Of a stretch of 64,000 bases of DNA, positions 45,991 through 56,690 are shown piece by piece. Position 1 is the stretch's first letter. Each line of letters starts with the position of its first letter. The position numbers and the translations under genes were made by a program. The DNA is from Cynocephalus volans (taxonomy: Eukaryota; Chordata; Mammalia; Dermoptera; Cynocephalidae), in NCBI RefSeq assembly GCF_027409185.1, contig NC_084463.1, positions 164,223,869 to 164,287,868 of the forward strand, in the 5' to 3' direction. The notes beneath the pieces were generated by a model. It searched no databases, was not told the origin of the DNA, and was given only the letters and a program-made list of their open reading frames with translations.

Positions 45991-47015
45991 AGGGGCAAAA
46001 GGTACACCTCCTCTTCCCACTCCCCTAGTGGATGCTCCTGTCTGGTCACCTTGACAGTCAGGGAGGGGAGTCTGAGTCCAGGGCGAGGAAGATGCTGTCT
46101 CGTGCCCGTTGTAACTGGGTGACAAATTTCTGGGTCTGGGGTGGCCCTATCCCCACTCACTCCTCCTTTTTGGCCTTTTGGAACTTTTCTAGCTGTCACT
46201 TCCTGATCCAGAAGAGGGAAGCTCATCGAGCGGATGGTGAATTGACACACGTAGGTGCTTAGAGGGAACGTCCGTCCCTCCCCCCACCGGTTGTCCCCTG
46301 GGAAAACGCCCCTCCTTCCTCTCAGTCCCAGAGTTCCTGGGGGCTGAGTCATCCCTGGGCTGGAGGAGGTGACACCGGCCTGGCCAATGAGAGCATCTAA
46401 CCCCTGGCTGGCATGCACAGGGACATAGGAAGGGTTTGTGACACCCAATTCTAGGACTCTTGCTGAGCGGCTGGTAAGAGAGAAGTGTCTGTCATATCTG
46501 CCGAGGCTGCTGGGGCTGTCTTGTCCTCACTAAGGGAGAAAATGCCTAAAGAACTGGCAGAGAGAGACTGATGCCTCATGTCCTGGTTCCCAGATGCCCA
46601 AAGCTGGGTCCCCTAGCCTTTTCAGTAAGGTGGGCCGACACCTTCCTTTTTTTGTCTCAAGCCAATGCAAGTTGAGCGCTCTGTCCCTTGCACCTGTGGG
46701 AGTCCTAACACCAGGGTCTCGGGTTCCACCCTTCTTGGCTGAGACTATCACAGAGCAGCACTGCCCCAGCTCACGAGCATGTTGACAGAATCCCCAAGAG
46801 TCTCAAGGCCTTGAGGTTGTGAAAGGATTCTGACTTTACAGATCAGCAACAGGCCCAGAGAAAGAGCAGGGCTCTCCCCAGGCCTCCCCGGCCCTGGGAT
46901 CTTTTGAATTCTGCTTCTGGACTCTCAGCACTGGGCAGACATATCCAATCCAGCCACATTTTTGCCCCTGGTCTTCTCTCATTACTTCACCCCACGACAG
47001 TGCTGTGGATCTAAA
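45991..47015. other. Intergenic DNA, no gene recognised
   Basis: This is ordinary sequence with short frames only. No family motifs are seen. Confidence 0.5.
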
Positions 47016-47016
47016 G

Positions 47017-47196
47017 CTAGGGTTGCCAGACAAAACGCAGGATGCCGGGTTAAATTTGAATTTCAGATAAACAGCGAGTAATTTTTGAGTATGATGTTTG
47101 GGACGTACTTACATTTTTAAAATGCATTGTTTATCTGAAATTCAAATTTAACTAAACATGTTGTATTTTTATTTGCTAGATTTGGCAGCCCTGTCT
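47017..47196. repeat. Palindromic MITE-like DNA transposon
   Basis: The two arms share TTAAATTTGAATTTCAGATA as direct text on one side and as its complement on the other. AGGGTTGCCAGACAAAA at the left mirrors TTTGCTAGATTTGGCAGCCCT at the right. The whole 180 bp could fold into one long hairpin. It is a familiar mammalian MER-type element whose name I do not recall. Confidence 0.7.
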
Positions 47197-47589
47197 AAAG
47201 CAGGGCAGGGAGAAGCAGCGAGAGGGCAAGGCTACCCCCTTAGGAGGAGCAGGGGCAGTGGGGCGGGACGACGGGGTTGGTGCGAAGAGGCAGCCTCGAA
47301 AAATCAACTTCTCCACCTGCTGCCAGAAATGTCCGCATCATCCACAATTAGTCATCACCACTTTGCCGCTGCCAGGTCAAGTGAAACTGTGGTCTGGAGA
47401 GAAAGCATATTAACCATCAACACTCTAGCATGAATTCGTTTATAAAGTCACAACATCTACTCATTACAGTCAGCGGTACTGAGGCAGGGAGACTCCAGAG
47501 AGGGTGGTGCTGATGACCCTTTTTCTTCATTTTTCCCCAGAAGTGGTTAGTCTCTGGGGAACAAAGGATGGCATTTGAACTCATTTTCC

Positions 47590-47760
47590 GTGGTTCTCAC
47601 CCTGGGCTGCCCAATGGAGCCACAGGGGAGCTTTACAAAACCCCGTGGCCCAGCCGCACCCATTCCAATCAAACTGGACTCTCCAGGAGTGGGATCCAGC
47701 CATCGTGTTTTTCCCCAGGTGATTCCAATGTGCAACCAAATTTGAGAACCAGTGGAAATT
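47590..47760 (+). repeat. hAT-type MITE relic (MER5-like)
   Basis: It begins TGGTTCTCACCCTGGGCTGC and ends AGGTGATTCCAATGTGCAAC, AAATTTGAGAACCAGTGG. The terminal inverted repeats (CAGTGGTTCTCA type) are recognisable. Confidence 0.65.
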
Positions 47761-47849
47761 GCTCAGGGCCGACAGTTCTATCCTTGCAGGCCCTGCTGTT
47801 GGCCAGCAGCCCCGCGATCTCTGTGCCAGGCATCAGGCAGACATAATTT

Positions 47850-48000
47850 CATTTGACTCTTCCGGCAGTCCTGTGATGTAGACATGGTTAATCTCATTGT
47901 GTGCAGGGGGATGCAGGCTCCGAGAGGTGATGTGACTTACTCAAGGTGACCTAGCAAGTTAACAGGCACTGACCCCTCAGCCCCTGCTCCATGCTGCTCC
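47850..48000 (-). repeat. MIR SINE (antisense)
   Basis: ATTTCATTTGACTCTTCCGG, GATGCAGGCTCCGAGAGGTG and TACTCAAGGTGACCTAGCAA follow the MIR reverse complement. Confidence 0.65.
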
Positions 48001-48369
48001 CTGGCTGTGCAACTCTGGACAAGTGCCTTCACCTCTCTGGTCCTGCACTCCCTCATCTGTAGAACCAGGGCTAGAGGATGCTGTGTCCACAAACATCATC
48101 CAGCCCTGCCCACCCGGCTCTCAAGTCAGCATCGTCACGAGGTAGGACCCTCAAAGAGTGACAGGGGCTCCTTGAAAGGTAATGGCACAGAGAACGGACC
48201 AAGGCTCAATGCTAGGAGTCCTGGGCATGTCATCAGTGTGGAGGACGAACGGGGCCCCTTTGCTTAGGGGTGGGACGCTCCATGTGACACGGCCTCCATG
48301 GACCTGAGCAATAATCTGAATGCTGCTGCAGACATCAGCGCCCAGAAGTTTCTGCCAAATGTGTGAACT

Positions 48370-48520
48370 GGACCCTGATACACGCCAGGCACTGTCCCTG
48401 GGCTTTCCATTCCTGTTTCTCTCCATCCTTGGGACCTTGGGAGGGAGAGACCATCATCCCAGTTACAGATGAGGAAGTAGAGGCTCAGACGAGGTCAGCG
48501 AGCAGCTTGTACAGGGGGTC
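48370..48520 (-). repeat. MIR SINE fragment (antisense)
   Basis: CGCCAGGCACTGTCCCTGGG followed by CAGTTACAGATGAGGAAGTA and GAGGCTCAGACGAGG matches MIR in reverse. Confidence 0.6.
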
Positions 48521-48624
48521 TGGGGAGCCCCCGGGGGGCCAGCCGCCCACCTTCACAGTAAGCCACACTTAGGGAGCAAACGTTTGTGGCTTTTACGCTG
48601 TCAGAGGACAGGGGTTTTGTTGTT

Positions 48625-49030
48625 TGGTTTTGTTTTTTACTTTTTATTTTGAAAGAATGATAGATTCCCAGGAAGTTGCGAAGACAGTACAAAGGGGTCC
48701 CATGTGCCCTTCACTGGGTTTCCCCCATGGGGACGTCATAGGTAACTGTAATGCAATACACAAACCAGGAGATTGATGTTAGTACCAGGCATGTGTCTAG
48801 TTCTGTTATTTTATCACACGTACAGATCTGATGCAGCCGACGCCCCAGTCAAGATGCAGAACCAATCCGTCGCCACAGTGATCTCCCTCCTGCCGCCCTG
48901 TCATAGCCACGCTGCTCCCTCCTCACCCTCTCCCTCCTCACCACCCTAGCCCCTGGCAAACACTAACTTAGAATTATGATGTCTAGTGCTCATAGTGGTT
49001 TATGCACATTTTCGTATCTGATTGCACCTA
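48625..49030. repeat. L1 3' UTR-like fragment
   Basis: ATAGATTCCCAGGAAGTTGC, CCATGTGCCCTTCACTGGGT and CCAGTCAAGATGCAGAACCA resemble old L1 3' UTR text. Confidence 0.5.
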
Positions 49031-49447
49031 CATGCACTTGCATCTAGAATGAGGATCCACCTAGTCACCCCCTGCATTGTGTCCCCCTTCTTCCTTGCTA
49101 ACACAGTCCCCATTTGAGCAGAGTGGCCATGTGACATGCTTAATACTTGCTTTTCCAGCCTGCCTTGCAGCTGGGGGTGGTCCTGCGATGCTGTTCTGGC
49201 TCTCGGGATGTAACCAGGAATTTACCAGAAAGTTCTAAGGAAGCTTTAGCTTTTGCAGTCAGCGAGACCAAGGCCACAATGAATGATTCCCTCGCCCTGT
49301 TTGAGCACAGGCATTTCAGCTGAAGCCACAGCATGATGGAAACATGGAAAGAATCACAGAGAACACTTCCTGGGCATCGCTGGGCCCTGAATGAACAGCG
49401 GTCCTCTCTGGATTCATTACTGGACAGAAAGAAAGCCTATTTTAGGC

Positions 49448-49658
49448 CAGTGGTTCTCCATCAGGGGTGATTTTGCCTCCCACAGACATGCAGCAACTTC
49501 TGGAGATATTTTTGGCTGTCACAGCTAGGGGGTGCTACTGGCATCTTGTGGGTAGAGACCAGGAGTGCTGCTAAACATCCTATAATACTCAGGAACACCT
49601 TCCCCCCCAAAGAATTATGTGGCCCCAAATGTCCATAGCACTGCAGGTGAGACCCCTG
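49448..49658 (+). mobile_element. MER20 (hAT-Charlie) DNA transposon
   Basis: CAGTGGTTCTCCATCAGGGG, GGTGCTACTGGCATCTTGTG, GCTAAACATCCTATAATACT and GGCCCCAAATGTCCATAG follow MER20 end to end. Confidence 0.9.
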
Positions 49659-49969
49659 ATTTCGACCCTTGCTAGTTGGTATTTCTGTTTCCTGCAGCTG
49701 AAAACACTACTGGCAGAGTGGCTGCCCTAACAACTAAAACTCCTAGCGCAGAAGGTGGTATAAGGCAGCCAAGCACCCAGGCACAGATGGGCAGTGGGGT
49801 CCCAAGTGGTCGCCACCACTAGTGAAGGCTGTCGCAGTGATCGGGAGCTCAGAGTAAAGAGCAAACACGGAAAGGCTTTCTTCCCTGGACGGCGCTGCTG
49901 GCCTCTCCCCACCCGCCCTCCCCTCACCCACCTTATCCCAGTTGGACAGTAGAATGCAACTTTTGATAC

Positions 49970-51136
49970 AAACAAACTCCATTTTAATGTAGAAAACCAA
50001 CCTCATGTACATACACATAAATATAATTCGGGGGTATAAATAAAGTAAGAAAATAAAAGAGATGTACATATCAAAATAAATTACTCATAAATATCACGTT
50101 GGAAAGTAAGTGCTGGGGAAAGGACTCTTGATATCCCCATGCTGCTGGCACAAGTTGTTGGCAAGACTTGGGGCTTTCCAATCTTTCTCTTTCTTGGTTT
50201 TCGAGTGAGCTGTGCAGGGTGAGGCTGGGAAGCCCCAATCCACAGGATGGCTGGTGACGAGGGGCAAACAGAAGGGCTGGGGGAACAGAACCAGGTGACT
50301 CTCGGGACAGCTGTTGGATGAACTGCTGGGACTGGCTGTCTTTACGGCCTGCACCTCTGAGCTGGGGCAGAGGTGGACAGCCCAGAGCCCAGCAAGAGTC
50401 CACTATGTGCAGGGCGCTGGCTATTGAGATGTGTTGGGGGGTATAGATAAATCATCTGCCTTGGGGAAGACTGTCAAGTGGTCCAGTGGAGTTTATCTAT
50501 CCCCCAAGCAGCCTCGGGGGAGTTCTCAAGATTTCCTGGGGCTGGATCGGGGGGTCTGGGCTTCCCCTGCTCCTGAAGCCTGATGGGCTGTGCCTGCCCC
50601 CAGTAAGTTTTGGCTTGGAGGGCTTTGGGGAGAAGGAAGGGTCCTTGGGGCTGAGATCTGGATCAATTCTCCCATAAGGCTGAGTCAAATTTACTGGTAC
50701 ATGAGTTCTAGATGACTGATGTCTTCTGGCTGCCCCTGCTAAAAATGACAAGGAAGAATTATAGAGAATTTCAGCCTGGCATAAGAGTTTTCCCAAAGGG
50801 AGTGAGTTCCCACCAGTGGAGGTATTCAAGCAGAACCAGGGCAGCACGGCACCTTGTCCAGCAGCCACCGGGGAGGGGGTGGGAGACTCGGGTAGCAGCT
50901 GGGCAGCTGGGGGGCTTACAATTTTATGATCGTACGAGTCTATCTGCTAGAAACTGGCACAGCCAAGTCAAACTCTGAGTATGTACAACTTACAACTTCT
51001 ACATGTTGCTTCCTAAAGCTAAACAGAACATGGACTCAGGATAGTTCTTGTAGAAGTGCGGCCAGAGCCCACTCTGCAGGCACCGCAGGCGTGGTGTCCT
51101 GACCTCCGGGGGTGGTGGGGGAGGCCAGAGCCTCAG
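49970..51136 (-). other. FGF19: Probable FGF19 3' UTR
   Basis: On the reverse strand the sequence after the stop runs about 1.15 kb and becomes strongly AU-rich near 50030-50100, with several ATTTA motifs, fitting an unstable hormone mRNA. ATTAAA at 49983-49988 is a candidate end. The length is close to the roughly 1 kb I recall for human. Confidence 0.55.
49983..49988 (-). terminator. FGF19: Candidate FGF19 poly(A) signal ATTAAA
   Basis: The reverse strand reads TTCTACATTAAAATGGAGTT. No AATAAA is found nearer in the expected zone, so this common variant is the best candidate. Confidence 0.35.
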
Positions 51137-51451
51137 TTACTTCTGATAGCTCGGACTCTTCACCAGCCCAAGTTTGGTGGCAATCCCAAATGGGTCCATG
51201 CTGTCAGTTTCCAGAGGCGAAGAGAACATGTCGGATTCCAAGTGGTCCGTGAGGTCCCCGGGCTCCACTGGGGTCAGGGGCAGCATGGGCAAAAAGTGGG
51301 ACAGGGGCAGAAAGCCCCTGCCCTTGTACAGCTGCCTCTGCTTGGCAGTGCTCAGAGACACAGGGAGGTGGTGCTTCTTGGACTGGTACACGTTGTAGCC
51401 ATCAGGGCGGATCTCCTCCTCAAAGGCACAGTCTTCCTCTGAGTACTGAGG
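51137..51451 (-). CDS. FGF19: FGF19 exon 3, coding part
   Basis: The exon follows TTTTCTCCGCAG on the reverse strand. It encodes PQYSEEDCAFEEEIRPDG onward to KSPSYQK and a TAA stop (51137-51139), 104 residues as in human. It carries the last strands of the trefoil and the beta-Klotho-binding tail. Confidence 0.95.
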   Translation of the reverse strand, partial: PQYSEEDCAFEEEIRPDGYNVYQSKKHHLPVSLSTAKQRQLYKGRGFLPLSHFLPMLPLTPVEPGDLTDHLESDMFSSPLETDSMDPFGIATKLGLVKSPSYQK

Positions 51452-53776
51452 CTGCGGAGAAAACAGGCAGCTGTGAGCACCAGAGGGGAGTGTACACCCT
51501 GCAATTAGTAGTAGAGGAAGAACACGGTACTCATGGGCATTTGTGCTATATGCTGTCCGTCCCGGCCACCATCAGGGCTTTTCCATAGGAGTGTAACTTG
51601 CCTGCTGTATACACTTCCTTACATACTTTATATATAAGAATATGTAATACATACACATTATATTTCTATATAACAATATGTTAATATATTGAACATATAT
51701 TCATATACCTTTAATACTTTCAAAATACATACACATATACTTCAGGGGTACATTCCATATGCGTGTATTTTACATAGATACTTAATGGATATATATACAC
51801 TTTATATAGATCCTTTATATTTTTCACTAAATCACTTAAATGGAGTCATGTCCTAAGCAGTAACACCCACAAAATCTGAGGCATGCTCCACATGTTTCTT
51901 TACATTCAATATATAACTACTAACATTTTAAAAGTTCACCATGTTGCACTGGCACTTTGGGAAACACTGATAAACCATGTTATCATTTTAGGATAAGTCT
52001 TTTAATTGACAACTGCATGTTCTCTGATCTGGGTCCCACACTAAAGCATCTGTTCCCCATCTAGACCTGAAATAACTGTGACCCTTTATCATTCGGAGGC
52101 TTTTTTGTCTCAGGGTTTGTAAGAAAAGAAATATCAACCCCCTCTGGCTCCTTCATTCGCTTACTGAGAGCCTTCCAGGCAGCCTACCAGGAGCATCAGG
52201 ATAACAGCAGCCCCCCACCCCCACCCCAGGACGAGGCCTGCACCCAGCAGGTGGCCAGATACGTGTGAGGACAGCGGGAAGCCAGTCCCTGGTCCCTGGT
52301 CTTAGGACATTCATAGTTCACAGGGCTGAGAAGTGCCAGTAGGCAAGTCTTCTCCCAAACTGGTAAGTGTCATTACTCCCTGGGGACACAAAGGACAGCC
52401 TAAGGTGGGGAGCCACCAGGGCTGGGCAGGAAACCCAAGCACAGGACGAACTCAGCCTGACTTCTGCCTGTCTACAAAGGTCACTGGACTGCAGGTGGCT
52501 GAGCGATGTGCTGATAAGGCCCTGATAAGAGTCTAATTGCAAAACCCTCTGCTCCCGCCCCAGCCAATGGCACCCTGGGACAAAGGAGCAATTCCTCCCG
52601 AATTTCCAAAAATGCGAGTGGATATAAACAAGTAAGTAAGAGATCAAACGGCTGGAGAGAGGCTTCTCTTTACTTTGCTCAGTTTGGGGGAGAAATTAGT
52701 TTAGCATCATCCTAATAATTTCAAGTTTCTATCAGAATGTGGAATATCTATTGAAAGGGGAAAAAAAAATCTTTATAATTTGTGCTAGGCTATGTCCACC
52801 AGATCAAGAGATTGAAAAGGATTTCAGGTCAAAAGCCCCCTCACCAAACCTGCCCCCCAGTTGCCAGATTAGGGCACAGTGGCGGGTTAGACGCAATGTC
52901 CCCAGCAGGCCCTCCCCCCCCCCCCCCCCCCGTCATAAGTAAATGTCAACATAACAAAGGTGGCACGGCGGGTTTGGGGCGGCTTCGGGTGTCAGCTTTC
53001 AGCGTGCCCACGACCTCCTTTCTTTGCTGTCCTTTCAGGCAGGGCTCCGCCATAAAACTTGAAACGGGCACTCTGAATACACGGACGTCGGAGCCACAAA
53101 AACACTCTTGAGCCTCTGCAGCGCTTCGCCCTGCGACGCACAAAGGGCCGGCGGGGACGGGGATGGCGGCGGCCCCGCCTCCGCAGGGGCTCGGGGCGGC
53201 CGCGTGGGGGGCCCCGGACCTCACACAGCCGCCAGGACGCCCGGCCGGGCCGGGGCGGGGCGGGGGACGGGGGCCCGCCGCTTTGAACTCGCAGCCTTTG
53301 TCCCCGGCGCCCGCACGCTTCCCGCCCCGGCACGTCTGCGGGACAGGTGGACCCACGGGAGGAAGGGCGCGCGTGGGGAAGGGTCCTGCCACACCTGCCC
53401 CCCAACCCCACCGATCCCCTGGCAGGCGGAAAGGAACTTTTAAACAGTCTCGCCAACCCCAAGGGCACGGTTCCCTTTTCTGGCTTGGTTGGTAATTGAC
53501 TTTTTTAAAAAAGGCACGAGATGCGAGTGTCTCCTCGCTTTCTTTCCCCTCCCCCACCCACCCCCGTCCTGATACTCGAGGGAGGAAACGGAGGCGAGGA
53601 CCACACACGCGCAGGCCAGGCTGAAAAGGCCCGAGGTGGGTTTTCCTGTTTAACATCAAAGAGTGCCGAATAATAGGTTTCCTCCGCCAGGCTCCGCCGG
53701 CCCTCGCGGCAGTGGAAACGGAAGGGCGGCGCGCCCGTTGTCCCGCTCTTGGCTGGGACCATACAATTTCCGTAGG

Positions 53777-53813
<37 letters not shown>

Positions 53814-54514
53814 GACATCAGCTGCATCGGCCCCTGCACTTTCCCCCTCGCAGAAACCCTGTATTCCATGCAGCGCGCCCGTCTCCCCCGCAGGTCCTGC
53901 GCCCCGGCGCGCATCTCACCCCGTGGGGACACTTACCAGCCCCTGCATCCTGCCGTCAGCGCCCATGCAGAGGTACCGGACGCTGTGCACGCCCTTGATG
54001 GCCACGGTCCGCAGAGCGACTGCCCTGATCTCCACCAAACCTGGGCGCAAGGGAAGCGAGAAGCTGCAGCCGGGACCCACGGAGCCGCAGCACGTGGGTG
54101 CGGCTGCTCCACGCGCCTGCTCCCCTCCCTTGCTCCCCGCGTTGCCTGGGGACCAGGAGAGGGATCTGAACGTCGACGTGGGATTCCCGGGAGTGAGGGG
54201 TCGGCGAGAGCCGGGGAGGGGGGGCACGGGGAGGGGAGACGCCGGGGCAGGGCGCGGGCCGCCGGGCACTCACTCTGCGCGCTCTGGCCCCGCGCGCAGT
54301 CCACGGCACCGTCGGCGCGGATGCGCAGGAAGCAGCTGGAGAGGCCGTGGGGGCCGGCGGTGTACAGGTGCCGCATGCGGATGGGCTCGCCCCAGCCGTA
54401 GTGCACGTGCGGCCCCGCGTCCGAGAAGGCCAGGGGGCGCCCGGCCGCCGCCAGCCAGAGGCCGGCCAGGACCAGGGCGCGGGCCGCCGCACACCCTCTC
54501 GGAGCGCTCCGCAT
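51137..54514 (-). CDS. FGF19: Fibroblast growth factor 19, complete, 219 aa (join complement 51137-51451, 53937-54040, 54274-54514)
   Basis: FGF19 is a secreted endocrine FGF released from ileum. It signals through FGFR4 with beta-Klotho to repress bile-acid synthesis in liver. Three exons (241, 104 and 315 bp coding) join in frame to 219 residues, against 216 in human. Residues 1-25 form a signal peptide (hydrophobic ALVLAGLWLAAAG) about three residues longer than human. The beta-trefoil core follows, with cysteines at 61, 73, 105 and 123, equivalent to the two human disulfides. The N-terminal receptor-contact motif reads WGEPIRMRHLYTAG (human WGDPIRLRHLYTSG). The C-terminal tail reads SMDPFGIATKLGLVKSPSYQK up to two split segments, and keeps the DPFG and SPS motifs used for beta-Klotho binding. 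Residue 116, the first of exon 3, is Pro where human has Leu. No breaks are seen. Confidence 0.96.
52470..52640 (-). promoter_or_regulatory. FGF19: Candidate intronic enhancer with FXR-like IR1 half-site
   Basis: Within intron 2, AGGTCACTGGACT at 52478-52490 is an inverted repeat with one-base spacer. One half is a perfect AGGTCA; the other matches four of six. Nearby are two GATAAG motifs, a TCTAATTG homeodomain-like site and CCAATGG. Human FGF19 is known to be induced by FXR through an IR1 in intron 2. Equivalence of this site is inferred. Confidence 0.4.
52914..52931. repeat. 18-C homopolymer
   Basis: This is an unbroken run of 18 C in FGF19 intron 2. It is liable to polymerase slippage and sequencing error. 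Confidence 0.9.
53781..53809. repeat. 29-A homopolymer
   Basis: This is an unbroken run of 29 A in FGF19 intron 2 inside a CpG-rich region. No SINE body is attached on either side, so it is not an obvious retroposon tail. Confidence 0.9.
53937..54040 (-). CDS. FGF19: FGF19 exon 2
   Basis: This 104 bp exon lies between GCGCCCAG and CTG/GTAAGT on the reverse strand. It encodes SLVEIRAVALRTVAIKGV then HSVRYLCMGADGRMQGL, the central strands of the FGF fold. Human differs as LLEIK and ADGK. Confidence 0.95.
54041..54273 (-). other. FGF19: FGF19 intron 1
   Basis: This is a 233 bp GC-rich intron bounded by GTGAGT and GCGCCCAG. Confidence 0.9.
54274..54514 (-). CDS. FGF19: FGF19 exon 1, coding part
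   Basis: The ATG is complementary to 54512-54514. The exon encodes MRSAPRGCAAARALVLAGLW onward and ends GQSAQ plus one base before the GTGAGT donor. It contains the signal peptide and the N-terminal beta strands. Confidence 0.95.
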
Positions 54515-54665
54515 GGCACCTCCCTGGGGCTGGCGGCGCGGCTCCGGCGGCGGAGTGCGGGAGGCTGGACGGCCACCGGGATGCCCTCGAGCCAGCCGTG
54601 CGCTCCGGGCACCTGGACGCGCCGCGCTCCAGCTCCGAGGGCGCGTCGGCTCCGAGCCGGCGTCC

Positions 54666-54672
54666 TTATATA
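54666..54672 (-). promoter_or_regulatory. FGF19: FGF19 TATA box
   Basis: The reverse strand reads GCGCTATATAAGGACG about 150 bases upstream of the ATG. It would place the start site near 54640 and leave a 5' UTR of about 125 bases. Confidence 0.7.
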
Positions 54673-54699
54673 GCGCGCCTTCCGGGCACCGCGGGTAGG

Positions 54700-56480
54700 T
54701 GCCCGCGACACCCGAGCATCTCTTATCGGGATTGCATCGAGCCTCCGCCCCCCGCACACACCCACTCACACCCCGCCCCCGGCCCCAGCCCCCTCCCGGG
54801 GCCCCGCAGGGCGGGGGCTCCTCCTCCGTGCCCGGGTGACCCCGCCCAGGCCGTGCCGGAGGAGGAGGCCGCGCTTCTCGGCGGGGTCCCGGGGAGCCCC
54901 TCGGCGTGGCGCGCCGGCCCGCTAGTGCTTTGCTGTGCGCGTCTGATTTTTTAAAGCAATGAAGTAGATGACTGGGGCCCCTCCCGCAGGCCACGGGCTC
55001 CCGAGCGGATGCGCCTGGCGCGGGGCGCTGGCAGGGACGGGGGCAGGAACGCTGCGACCGGAGATTGGGGGGCACTGAGCTTTGCCGCGCCTGGGCTTTA
55101 GAGCCCCCTCCCCTCAAAGGACCCCATCCGCTCCCTCCCCGACATTCCCAGCCCGGCACATCTCCTGAGGTCAAAGCCGAGCATTAGAATTTCCCTCTGC
55201 AGATCGGACCGTCTCACGTTCCCACGGCTTTATCTTGGTCTCCGCCCCGGCCCCTTTGATCCTGGTAACTTGTCCCCCGACGGGGGGACCAGGCGCGATC
55301 CTCCCGCTGAGAGACAGGGGGCGGCGTCTGCAGCGCGGCGGGCGCTAGATGGCGCTTCGGCCTCAGTCTCGGCCTCTGCCCAGCTCGTGGGCCGCGCGCC
55401 CACTCCGTGCTCTGGGTCTGCCCCCAGAACACCCAGCCCCGCCGCGGTCCCCGGGCGTGGAATCTGGAAGCGTGGTCACGGGGAAGGAGACTTTCGGGCA
55501 GGGTGGGCTGGCAAAGCGTGGGACTGGCAAACTCCGTCTTGGCAGCTTGGGCCCGGGCACGCGGCGCAGGGAGGTAGGACTGGTCCTCACGACCCCTCTG
55601 TTTTGGAGGTTCCTTATGTCATGTTGGTGGTCGGGTCCTTGTGTCCCTGAGTGCGGGGGACAAGGGGAGCCGCACGTTCGGAGAGGTCGAGAGCTCTTGA
55701 CCTGGTGGAGAGTGGCGAGGGACAGGGATGGGTGCCACTGGCCTCCAGGCAGGCACCAGGTGGGGAAAGACACTCAGTATAGTGTCTCCTGCAAGTAAAG
55801 AAAACGACAACCAGTGAATACCCTGGCGGGGAAGAAGGGGGTCTTCCTGGGGGGCTTTGACTTAACACTGGTTCTTTCTCATTATTGCTCCAATCCCCCA
55901 ACTCCTGCGTGGGGCCCCAGGAGGCTGGTTTGGGGGAAGAGCCAACCTGGCCTTGGCAAAGACGATGGGGAGGGCAAACGGCGGGGACAGCACGAGAGAT
56001 GCCAGGCCTAATGAATTTCAATGAGCTAAGACCACATTCATACTCCAGTCTGTGACTGGCGTTAATGATGGAGCGTGCAGAAAATGTCACCAGGAAAGTC
56101 TTGACAAAAAGACATCATCTAGAAGGCTTTTTAGACCACGGACCCCCACGCTGTGCGTCTTGGTTCAGAAAGCCCTGGCTTCTGTTAAACCTAATTACTT
56201 CCCCCCTGTGGCTTTAAATCGACAGCGGCTCCTATTAAACTTAATTACCCTTCCCTGCAGCTTTCGTTTTTAAGATCCATAATAAATGTGGGCACAGAGG
56301 AGGATGACAGCGGCTCTATCGGGGGACGCACCCCAAATCAGGCTGGGGGTGGGGAGATGGCAGCCTCTGGCTCCCCCCCCCCATACCCCTCTGCTGTCCC
56401 TTCTAGGGACATGGGAAAAAAGAGTGACCACTGAGATCAGGGAGCTCAGAGAACTGGCGGAGGCACCAGCTGACCTACCT
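54700..56480. other. FGF19 upstream region
   Basis: This is a GC-rich promoter-proximal flank falling to ordinary composition after 55.5 kb. No other gene was recognised. Confidence 0.5.
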
Positions 56481-56494
56481 AGAGGGCTTCCTAT

Positions 56495-56690
56495 GCCCTA
56501 AGCACTTTATAGGTGTTCTCAGCTTAAATCCCCACAAGAACCCCTGTGGTATTCTGTTTCTCCCCGTTGAACAAGTGGGAAATGGGAACTCCACAAAGGT
56601 GGCAGAGTGACACAAGGCTGTGCAATCTGTAAGTGGCAAAGCTGGAATTTGAACCCAGACATTCTGGCTTGTAGACCCAGGCTGTGCTGC
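56495..56690 (-). repeat. MIR SINE (antisense)
   Basis: GCCCTAAGCACTTTATAGGT, then TAAGTGGCAAAGCTGGAATT and TGAACCCAGACATTCTGGCT, is a good reverse-complement MIR. Confidence 0.85.

Larger units (their letters stand above)
51452..53936 (-). other. FGF19: FGF19 intron 2
   Basis: This 2.5 kb intron holds an AT-rich segment (51.6-51.85 kb), a possible enhancer (52.47-52.64 kb), an 18-C run and a 29-A run. It then enters the CpG island. In human, intron 2 holds the bile-acid receptor element. Confidence 0.85.
53100..55500. other. CpG island over FGF19 5' end
   Basis: This is dense CpG and high GC from intron 2 through exon 1 and the promoter. Long open frames on both strands here are composition artefacts. 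Confidence 0.75.

Noticed and set aside
53933-55174. 413-codon - strand and 380-codon + strand frames around the FGF19 promoter
   Set aside because: The - strand frame reads through FGF19 exon 1 and introns. The + strand frame is its antisense in a CpG island without family motifs.
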